Source: Stappia sp. 28M-7 (lineage in GTDB: Bacteria > Pseudomonadota > Alphaproteobacteria > Rhizobiales > Stappiaceae). Taken from it: a stretch of 64,000 nucleotides of DNA. The position numbers were made by a program, and so were the translations under genes. Below the pieces are notes generated by a model. It searched no databases and had not been told where the DNA came from. It saw nothing but the letters and a program-made list of their open reading frames with translations. The DNA lies in contig NZ_JACMIA010000001.1 of the NCBI RefSeq assembly GCF_014252955.1, positions 1,550,001 through 1,614,000 on the forward strand. Reading direction: 5' to 3'. Below are positions 7,190 to 14,282 of the stretch, piece after piece; position 1 is the stretch's first letter, and every line of letters begins with the position of its first letter.

Positions 7190-7548
7190 CCTCTTGCGGG
7201 AATTGCGGCGGTTGCGGAGGCTGATGCAAAATTTCGGGTTTTTGAGACCGGATTTTGCAAAATCCTTCTCGAATTTCTGTCGGTTGTATCGCGCGGGACG
7301 CTGCGTTCATTGCAAGTCAATTTTCGCGTATCCGGATTTTCTTCCGTAGAGATACGTGAAATTTCGGATGACGAACCTGGTCATGATGATTCGTTTTTGC
7401 GAAACGTCTTTAGATGTGTCGGGAAAACTTCCAATCACCCAAAGTAGTATCCGTATTTATTCGGTGAAATTAGTGCTCTGTAAACTGAATCGAGTCATCC
7501 TTTTTAACGCGTCGGGGGTTTTTTGGCGTGAAATCGAAAGGATGACCC
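7190..7548. other. Host intergenic region upstream of the globin sensor
   Basis: This 359-bp stretch has no convincing gene and is more AT-rich than its surroundings from about 7220 on. It contains a perfect 16-bp palindrome, GGATTTTGCAAAATCC, at 7250-7265, and a related TGCAAAATTTCGG at 7225-7237. The promoter of the downstream sensor gene should lie here, so the prophage junction would be about 360 bp upstream of that gene. Confidence 0.5.
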
Positions 7549-8973
7549 ATGTCGGGAGCGGCAAGCAGGTATTCGGGAACGCGCCTGGAGTTCGCACGGA
7601 TAGATGAAGCAACCAGGAAGACCTTGCGGGACCTTTGGACCGTGGTCGAGCCGAACCTGGATGGTATTCTTGCCGGATTCTACAAGCATCTCGTAATGGA
7701 GCCCTCGCTCAGGGAGCTCCTGGGAAATCGTCAGGCGGCCCTGGAGTCTGCTCAGAAGACGCACTGGCAGCGCCTGTTCAGTGCGAAATTCGACGAAGAC
7801 TACGAAAGCAGTATCAACCGGATCGGCCGCGCGCATAGCCGCATCGGCCTAGAGCCGCGCTGGTACATCGCCGGATATCAGTTTGTTCTCAACGAGTTGA
7901 CCGCCGTGGTGCTGAAGCGGCACCGCTTCTCGGTCACCAAGGCGCAGGGCGCTTTGCAGGCGCTCAACAAGGCCGTCCTGCTGGATCTCGACTACGCCAT
8001 CTCCACCTATCAGCAGATCCTGATGGAAGAGCAGGAGGCGCGCACCCGCTGTCTGTCCGAGGCGATCGACCGCTTCAAGGACAAGGTCGAGGCCTCGCTG
8101 GCCACCGTCGACAAGGCGGCCGACACGATGCAGAAGCGCGCCGACACGCTGTCGTCGGTCGCCGGCGCTGCGTCCCATGAGGCCATTTCCGCCTCTGCCG
8201 CATCCGAGCAGACTTCCACCAGCGTCCAGACGGTCGCCTCGGCGGCCGAGGAACTGGCCAGTTCCATCGAAGAGATCGCCCGGCAGGTCACCGGTGCGTC
8301 CGATGTCGCGCGTCGCGCGAACGTGGTCACCGACAGCGCCTCGCGCGAGGTCGGCCTGCTCTCGGTCACGGCCCAGAAGATCGGCGACGTCATCGGCCTG
8401 ATCCAGGCGATTGCCGAACAGACCAACCTGCTGGCGCTCAATGCCACCATCGAGGCGGCCCGGGCCGGTGATGCGGGGCGGGGCTTTGCCATCGTCGCGC
8501 AGGAAGTCAAGAATCTCGCTGGCCAGACCTCCAGGGCGACGGAAGACATCGCTCAGCAGATCGCCGAGATACAGAGTGCGACGACGCGGGCGGTCGACAC
8601 GATCAGCTCCATCGCCTCGACCGTCGGCGAGATCGACACGCTGACGGCGACGATTGCCGCTGCGATCGAGGAGCAGGGCGCGGCGACCCGCGAGATCTCG
8701 ATGAACGTTCAGCACGCGGCCCAGGGCACGGTCACCTTGACCCGCAATGTGACCGGCGTGACCGCGGCCATCGACAAGACGGAAGATGCCGCGCGCGACT
8801 TCCTGGTCGTCTCTGGAGACCTGCGCGGCCAGTCCGACCAGATCTCCGGGCAGATCCGCGATTTCTTCAGCGAAATCCGCCAGACGACCGAAAGCGGTGC
8901 CGCCAAGGGCAAGCACACGGCAGCATCGGGGGCGGGCTCCGGCCGGGCGGCCGATACACGCCGCTACGCCTAA
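7549..8973 (+). CDS. Globin-coupled methyl-accepting chemotaxis protein
   Basis: This is a 474-aa soluble sensor without transmembrane segments. Residues 10-165 form a sensor-globin domain with the proximal histidine at H96 ([18 protein letters not shown]), as in HemAT-type oxygen sensors. Residues about 190-450 are an MCP signalling coiled coil with the conserved hairpin tip [18 protein letters not shown]. Haem-bound oxygen (or another gas) is expected to alter CheA activity. No che genes are nearby, so it must feed a distant array. The C-terminal 25 residues are low complexity and lack a clear CheR-tethering pentapeptide. The upstream region carries a 16-bp palindrome. Confidence 0.92.
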   Translation: MSGAASRYSGTRLEFARIDEATRKTLRDLWTVVEPNLDGILAGFYKHLVMEPSLRELLGNRQAALESAQKTHWQRLFSAKFDEDYESSINRIGRAHSRIGLEPRWYIAGYQFVLNELTAVVLKRHRFSVTKAQGALQALNKAVLLDLDYAISTYQQILMEEQEARTRCLSEAIDRFKDKVEASLATVDKAADTMQKRADTLSSVAGAASHEAISASAASEQTSTSVQTVASAAEELASSIEEIARQVTGASDVARRANVVTDSASREVGLLSVTAQKIGDVIGLIQAIAEQTNLLALNATIEAARAGDAGRGFAIVAQEVKNLAGQTSRATEDIAQQIAEIQSATTRAVDTISSIASTVGEIDTLTATIAAAIEEQGAATREISMNVQHAAQGTVTLTRNVTGVTAAIDKTEDAARDFLVVSGDLRGQSDQISGQIRDFFSEIRQTTESGAAKGKHTAASGAGSGRAADTRRYA

Positions 8974-9919
8974 TCGGCCCGGCCTGCGGGGCGCCAGATC
9001 GGCACAGGGGCAGGGCGCCCCTGTCGCCGAGGGAGGCAAACCGCACTCGAACGGATTGGCAAGCAGACCTGTTGAAACGAAGGTGCCCGCCCGTCCTCGG
9101 GCAGGCGCGAACGGCTTCGATTGCGACGAAACCGACCGTCCGTGGACAGGCGCGAACGGCTTCGATTGAGACGAAACCGACCGTCCGTGGACAGGCGCGA
9201 ACGGCCCCGACTGAAACGAAACCGCCCGTTCGCGTGCAGGCGCGAACGGGCGGGAACGTTTGAAAGCCCTGGACTAGGTCTTCTCGTATATTTTGTGCCG
9301 CCAGGCCTAATAACTTTGACGCCAAGGCGTCGTTGAAAATCACGATGCCGGTTCGGATCCGGCAGGAGTTCTCTCAATTCCGGCCCGCGATCTGCGCTCC
9401 GGCGGCCCCTTGAGGCCGGTCTTGACTGCCCAGTCTCCCGATCAGGGCCGAAAACTGGCCAAGGTCGGGAAAAGCGGGCCGGATCGTCCTGCGACCCGGC
9501 CCCAGTTAGGTCACGTGCGATCCGCAGCCTGAAAAGCTCCGGGCGGCCCGCTGTGACTTGTGACGTCCGTCCGGCAGGGCGAACTGCCGTTCCGGGCCGC
9601 GCCGAAGGCGCGTCGGAGAGAGGTCACAAGGGCACTCGTCAAACTCGATTCCGTCAATTCCACCCGAAGTCGGCCGGCGGTTACGCGGATCCTCCCACGG
9701 GCCCGCAACCTCTATGTCCGGTCCCGCATCACGCGCCCGCACGGCCATCAACCGGGTGGCATGGAATTCCGCCCGAATACCGGTAAAGCCGGCTGCGCGA
9801 ACCCCCATCCAATTGATTTTCCGATACAACACCAGCTAGCGTTATCTCTGCGTGATTTTTCTGCAAAGGGCGTGAAGCGACGGAGCGGAAGCGACCAAAC
9901 GAAAGTCGGGGGCTGACAC
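8974..9919. other. Long intergenic region with tandem repeats and hairpins
   Basis: This 946-bp region has no supported gene. It holds a hairpin at 9004-9024 (ACAGGGG/CCCCTGT) just after the sensor gene and a tandem repeat at 9074-9252. Two small inverted repeats lie near 9320-9353 (GACGCC/GGCGTC and TGCCGG/CCGGCA). A 51-codon frame at 9761-9916 starts ATGGAATTC and stops 3 bp before the YcaO gene. It has no good ribosome-binding site, and I regard it as a possible leader ORF only. Confidence 0.6.
9074..9252. repeat. Tandem repeat, about four copies of a 45-bp unit
   Basis: Copies containing ACGAAACCGACCGTCC and CAGGCGCGAACGG recur with an exact 45-bp step at 9125, 9170 and 9215, preceded by a diverged 49-bp copy from about 9076. 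Because 45 is a multiple of three and the unit lacks stops, several frames stay open across it on both strands. There is no start signal or neighbouring gene that supports translation, so I treat it as a non-coding minisatellite. Confidence 0.75.
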
Positions 9920-11293
9920 ATGCGGGAGGAGACCCGTCGGGCACTGGCCCTTGCGGCCGAACACCTGGAGAGGCGCGATGACCTGCCCGATCCCTCGGGA
10001 CCGGCTGGTCATTTCCTCGCCTATCTGGCGGAAGGCGCAACGGAAGGGCTGTCCGGCGACCGCGACCTTGCCCGCCTGATCGGCGTTGCCGCCCGCCTGG
10101 AGCGCCTGTTCGAATTGTCCCTTCCGGATGCCCCGGGCCTCTATTGCTTCGGAGCCGAGGTGGTGCCGAGCGTTTTCGGGGCGGCCATGGGCGCTCGCGG
10201 CTCCGTGTCCGGCGTCGGTGAGACACGGCTTGAGGCGTTTCGCGCCTGTGTCGGCGAAGCGGTCGAGTATCTCTCGCAGTTCGAACCTGCGCCGGCCGCG
10301 CCTTTCGAGCCGCGCGAAGGCGCGGAGACGCCTTTGGCCGATCAGGACTTCTGGAGCGAGGCGGAGAGCCTTGCGCTCGGTCTGGTGCCGTCACAGGAGC
10401 CGAGCGATGCAAGCGGCGGGCGCCTGCGTGCGCTGGATGAGCATGTCGTGGCCGCCGACCTCACAACCGGGCGACAGGGCCCGCTTCCGGCCGAGCTGTG
10501 CTGGCGCCGGCGCGACCGCGATACGCTGCCGTTCGCCCGAGGGCTTGGCGTTGCCGCCGGCCGCAGCTTTCGCGAGGCCTGCCGGCATGCGGCGCTGGAA
10601 TGGATCGAACGCGACGCGGTCGCCCTGTGGTGGCGCGGCGGCCGCCGCGGGCGGGCCATCCCGGTCGAAACGCTGTGTGCTCCTGCTGTCGCCGGTCGGA
10701 TCGCCCGGTGGCGAGGCGGAAGCGAGGCGCGGCTCAGCTGGTTCCTCGATCTCACCGGCGATCTCGGCGTGCCGGTGGCTGCGGCCCTGTCCGTCGACCG
10801 GCAGGGCAAGCGCTTCGCCTATGGCTTTGCAGCCCGGAAAAACCTTTCCTCGGCCCTGCTTGCCGCGTTCACAGAGCTGGCGCAGGTGGAACTGGCCGAT
10901 CGGGTGGTGGACGCCAAGCTCGCCGAGGCGGACGAGAAACGGCTGAACGACACGGATCGGTTGCACCTTGCCCGGCGCAGTCTCGTGAAGCCCGACTGGG
11001 AGGCGCTGCAGCCGGCCGAAGCGCCGGCATCCGGCAACCGGCAGGGCAGTGGAAATGCGGATGGCCCCCCCGAAAGTTTCGGGGATATTGAGCCGCTTTC
11101 AGCTCTCGCCAAACGAAATTTTCGTGCAGTGGCAATTGACCTTACCCGTGTCGATCCGGGTATAAGCGTTGTACGCGTGCTGGTTCCGGGATTGCAACCT
11201 GATCCGGCCACGCTGGTCACGCCGCGGCTCGAGCGGCAGCGGGCACTCCATTCCTCAGCCGGTTTTCCCGGTGATCGTGTCCGGCTCTACTGA
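9920..11293 (+). CDS. YcaO-domain protein (ATP-dependent peptide-backbone modification enzyme)
   Basis: This 457-aa protein fits the YcaO superfamily, which activates backbone amides with ATP to make azolines, thioamides or related groups. Motifs seen are GVGETRLEAFRACVGEAVEY with E113 and E116, LEWIERDAVALWW with E227/E230/R231, and FAARKNLSSALLAAFTELAQ with E319 and Q322. The C-terminal VVRVLVPGLQPDP segment is also typical. One oddity is that the first motif ends EAVEY where most family members have Arg, and there is no proline-rich C-terminus. No E1-like or TfuA partner gene is adjacent. It is followed 77 bp later by a SARP-type regulator, probably in one operon. The substrate is unknown; the convergent 120-aa protein is a candidate. 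Confidence 0.85.
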   Translation: MREETRRALALAAEHLERRDDLPDPSGPAGHFLAYLAEGATEGLSGDRDLARLIGVAARLERLFELSLPDAPGLYCFGAEVVPSVFGAAMGARGSVSGVGETRLEAFRACVGEAVEYLSQFEPAPAAPFEPREGAETPLADQDFWSEAESLALGLVPSQEPSDASGGRLRALDEHVVAADLTTGRQGPLPAELCWRRRDRDTLPFARGLGVAAGRSFREACRHAALEWIERDAVALWWRGGRRGRAIPVETLCAPAVAGRIARWRGGSEARLSWFLDLTGDLGVPVAAALSVDRQGKRFAYGFAARKNLSSALLAAFTELAQVELADRVVDAKLAEADEKRLNDTDRLHLARRSLVKPDWEALQPAEAPASGNRQGSGNADGPPESFGDIEPLSALAKRNFRAVAIDLTRVDPGISVVRVLVPGLQPDPATLVTPRLERQRALHSSAGFPGDRVRLY

Positions 11294-11370
11294 ATGCCTT
11301 TTCTTTCAAACCTTTTCCAGATTTCGGGGTGTGGGAAAACGGGGCGAGATCCTGCGGGATCTGACGTGGC

Positions 11371-13494
11371 ATGCAGGGGCGGAGTGACGTGGAGGACATA
11401 GGCAATCGCGAGGTCGCGGAACACGGGCAGGGCGCCGGCTCTGGACGCTCCCGTCTTCACGTTGCCGTATTGGGCGTGCCGCGTTTCCTGGTCGACGGCA
11501 AGCCGGTTGCGTTCCGCTCACGGAAGGCGGAGGGCCTGCTGGTCCGCCTGTGCCTGACCAGCGACGGCCGTCTGTCCCGTGAAATGGCCGCCAACCTGTT
11601 CTGGCAGGACAGTTCCGAACATCACTCCCGCTCGTCGTTGCGTCAGACGCTGCTGATCCTGCGCCGGGCGCTGGAGGATGCCGGGTTCGACGGTCTCGAC
11701 AGCGACAAGATGAACATCTGGCTGGATCTTGGCCGGGTCACGCTCGACATGGAGGAACTCGCCGGCGATGGGGGCGAGGTTCCGGCGCGGCTGCTGGTCG
11801 AAAAGCGTCTGTCCGAGCGCCTCTTCGAAGGCGGGGAGATGCTGGCCGAGCCCTTCCACAACTGGCTGCGCCTGCGCCGTCAGCAGCTTCACGACCAGTT
11901 GCGGGCGCTGCTGGAGCCTATGGTGCGCCTCGACAGCGGCAACTGGAAGCGGATGGAGCAGGCGGCCGTGGCGCTGCTTAATCTCGACCCGACGCATGAG
12001 CCGGCCTGCCGTGCCTTCATCACCGCCCGTGCAGTGCAGGGCGACTATACGGGCGCGCTGCGGGCCTACGAGGACCTTTGGAACGTGCTGGAGGACGAGT
12101 TCGACACTCAGCCTTCCAACGAGACCCAATCGCTGATCGTCGATATCAAGCTCGGCAAGTTTTCCGACTGGCTGCGCCGCGAGCGCATGCGTCTCGCCGA
12201 GGAAGCCGCTCAGCGCGCTCCCGCCTCGCCTGCGGTCGAAAAAGTTGACGGCAACCGCTCGCCGGTGGTGGTGCAGCACGTCAATCCGGTGATCGTGGTC
12301 GACCAGATCCTTCAGATCACCGAAGCTCATGAAGACATTCGACTGGCCAAGGTGTTCCGCCACGACCTGATTTCGCGTCTCGTCCGCTTTCGCGAGTGGT
12401 CCGTCGCCGACGATGTGACGGAAGAGCTGTCGCGCTCCGCGGCGCCCATCTACCGGGTGTCGATCAGCGCCATGCGGGCCGAACGTTCAGTATCCTATTC
12501 CGTGACGGTGAAGAACTCGCGCACCAACGCCTATGTCTGGGGGCGGAACTCGGCCGTCGATATCGGCGAGCTGTTCGCTCGCCAGTCGATGTTGGTCGCC
12601 GAGATCGCCATGGCGATGAACGTCAACATCTCGGCCGAGCGGCTGGCCAACATGTCGCGCATCCCGGATGCGTCGCTGGACCAGTATGACCGCCTGCTGA
12701 TGGGCCAGAGGCTCCATTACACCTGGAAGATCGAGGACTCCCATCGCGCCGAGGCGATCCTGGACCGGCTGATCGAGGACAATCCCCGCTTCGGCCCTGC
12801 CTATTCGAGCCTGGCGCAGATCATCAATTCCCGCCACATCGTCTTTCCCGGCCAGGCGCAGACGCCGGAGACGCTCGAGCGCTCCGCCGGGTTGGCACGC
12901 ATGGCGCTGGCGCTCGATCCCTTCGACTCGCGCGGCTATCTGTGCGCCGCCTGGACGCTGGCGCTGCAGCGGCGCTTCGAGCAGGCGGAGGCGCAGCATC
13001 GCCAGGCTCTGGAGCTCAACGACAACGACCCCTGGACGGCGTTGTCCGCCGCACACGGGCTTGCCTATTACGGCCATCGCCAGGAAGCCCTGGCCATCGC
13101 CTATCGCCACCGCGAGAACGGCCTGCTGACCTCACCCTTGCACTGGAGCTATTTCGTCGGCATCACCTGCCTGTGCGGCGACCATGCGGCTTCCATCGCG
13201 GCTTTTCGCTATCTCAGCGATGGCTATCTCGGCGTCGAGGCCTGGTATGTCGCCGCGCTCGCGCTGACCGGCGAGGAAGAGGAGGCCCGCGCTCAGGCGA
13301 GCCATCTCAAGCAGCGGGTGACTGACCGCTGGGTGCTGCCGCAGCCGCCGGATGATGACGATATCGCCCGCTGGATCGGCAATTGCTTCCCGATCTCCTC
13401 GCCGCGCACCTGGGACGAGATCCATCAAGGCCTGTCGTCCGCCGGGATCGTGTTGCCGGCCGATCTTGCTCCCGAGGGCGCTACCCGCCGGTGA
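11371..13494 (+). CDS. SARP/BTAD-type transcriptional regulator with TPR tail
   Basis: This 707-aa protein has an OmpR-like winged helix at residues about 30-115 (RSRKAEGLLVRLCL; REMAANLFWQDSSEHH) and a BTAD domain to about residue 265. A central region of unclear type runs to about 450, and TPR-like repeats follow at about 465-650 (ALALDPFDSRGYLCAAWTL; RQALELNDNDPW). SARP proteins commonly activate natural-product or peptide loci. It lies 77 bp after the YcaO gene and converges on the 120-aa gene. GTG at 11389 has a better GGCGGAG ribosome-binding site and could be the true start. No kinase or cyclase domain is present. Control of the YcaO locus is inferred from adjacency. Confidence 0.85.
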   Translation: MQGRSDVEDIGNREVAEHGQGAGSGRSRLHVAVLGVPRFLVDGKPVAFRSRKAEGLLVRLCLTSDGRLSREMAANLFWQDSSEHHSRSSLRQTLLILRRALEDAGFDGLDSDKMNIWLDLGRVTLDMEELAGDGGEVPARLLVEKRLSERLFEGGEMLAEPFHNWLRLRRQQLHDQLRALLEPMVRLDSGNWKRMEQAAVALLNLDPTHEPACRAFITARAVQGDYTGALRAYEDLWNVLEDEFDTQPSNETQSLIVDIKLGKFSDWLRRERMRLAEEAAQRAPASPAVEKVDGNRSPVVVQHVNPVIVVDQILQITEAHEDIRLAKVFRHDLISRLVRFREWSVADDVTEELSRSAAPIYRVSISAMRAERSVSYSVTVKNSRTNAYVWGRNSAVDIGELFARQSMLVAEIAMAMNVNISAERLANMSRIPDASLDQYDRLLMGQRLHYTWKIEDSHRAEAILDRLIEDNPRFGPAYSSLAQIINSRHIVFPGQAQTPETLERSAGLARMALALDPFDSRGYLCAAWTLALQRRFEQAEAQHRQALELNDNDPWTALSAAHGLAYYGHRQEALAIAYRHRENGLLTSPLHWSYFVGITCLCGDHAASIAAFRYLSDGYLGVEAWYVAALALTGEEEEARAQASHLKQRVTDRWVLPQPPDDDDIARWIGNCFPISSPRTWDEIHQGLSSAGIVLPADLAPEGATRR

Positions 13495-13538
13495 GCCAAT
13501 GCCGGACGCTGGACGAACTGCGGCAGTTTGCGGGTAAC

Positions 13539-13600
13539 GTGAAAAGGGCCGCGAAACATCGCGGCGAGCGTGAAAAAGGGCCGCGAAACATCGCGGCCCT
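13539..13600 (-). terminator. Duplicated intrinsic terminators
   Basis: Two direct copies of a hairpin unit (13548-13565 and 13577-13600) lie just after the minus-strand gene that stops at 13627. The nearer one has 9-bp arms AGGGCCGCG/CGCGGCCCT around a 6-nt loop followed on the minus strand by TTTTTC. The farther one has 6-bp arms GCCGCG/CGCGGC followed by CCTTTTC. Together they give strong termination and also separate the convergent regulator gene. Confidence 0.8.
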
Positions 13601-13626
13601 CCGAACTCTCCTGAAGGCGAAAAACC

Positions 13627-13989
13627 TCAGGTGCACACGGCAATCGTGTAGTCGGCAACGCGACTGAGATAGAAGTCGTGCTCGTTCATCTCGTCCTTGC
13701 GGGCGTAGAAATCCGGCAGCGGATAGGCCTTCGCCGAGACATCCCCGTATTTGGCCAGCGACTCTTCGGTCATGCGCCGCGGCGGCAGGCGAAGGAGCAG
13801 GACTTCCTCGCAGGCCTGGATCATTTGCAGGGCCTTGTAGGTATCGGGAATCGTGGCGATGCCCTTGGTGGCCTGCTTCAGGGCTTCCAGCGTCTCCGGC
13901 CAAGGCTTCGCGCCCGTGGCGTATTCGGTGATCAGCTGGCCGAACGCCTGGTAATCGTGGATCTCGACCTTTTTGAGTTCGTCAGTCAT
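13627..13989 (-). CDS. Unrecognised 120-aa protein ending in Cys-Thr; candidate YcaO substrate
   Basis: The chosen start (MTDELKKVEIHDYQ) has GGGG 10 bp upstream; an ATG four codons earlier is possible. The protein is soluble and helical, with no signal peptide, and two cysteines: one in MIQACEEVLLL and one as the penultimate residue (DYTIAVCT). I do not recognise its family. It is monocistronic, has an AT-rich upstream region, ends in duplicated strong terminators and converges on the SARP gene of the YcaO operon. A precursor-like role with a C-terminal Cys-Thr core is attractive but rests only on context. A small metabolic or regulatory protein is equally possible. Confidence 0.7.
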   Translation of the reverse strand: MTDELKKVEIHDYQAFGQLITEYATGAKPWPETLEALKQATKGIATIPDTYKALQMIQACEEVLLLRLPPRRMTEESLAKYGDVSAKAYPLPDFYARKDEMNEHDFYLSRVADYTIAVCT

Positions 13990-14282
13990 GTATTGCCCCA
14001 TAAAATATGTTGGCTAAGGAAAACGCCAGTTGGCCGCTCCGGTCTTCCTTCCGCGATAAAGCTGCCCCTTCGACGAAAGACCGGGCTTTTGAAAAATTAC
14101 TTTGCGGCGCACTGGCGCACGAAAGTCATGCAAATCACTTCATGACATCTGAAATTAGATGTTGAGTGAGGCGAGTCGTCAAGATGTTTCGGGGAAGAAA
14201 TGATCTTCCGCAACTTAAGCGATAAAAAATCTATTTCTGATTTTCTTTATTTATCATACAACCCTGAGTATATCAGATTGAG
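13990..14282. other. AT-rich region upstream of the 120-aa gene
   Basis: This stretch of nearly 300 bp holds the promoter region of the leftward 120-aa gene. It has a strongly AT-rich core at 14210-14282 and an inverted repeat ACATCT/AGATGT at 14145-14162 with a 6-nt spacer. No gene is seen. The composition contrasts with the GC-rich neighbours and fits a regulated promoter. Confidence 0.45.

Noticed and set aside
6872-7447. Several overlapping frames of 60-150 codons in the prophage end and adjacent host DNA
   Set aside because: No ribosome-binding sites, no recognisable domains, and three frames compete over the same DNA; the region contains repeats and promoters instead.
9074-9252. CRISPR array
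   Set aside because: The repeat units run head to tail without unique spacers, and no cas genes are present.
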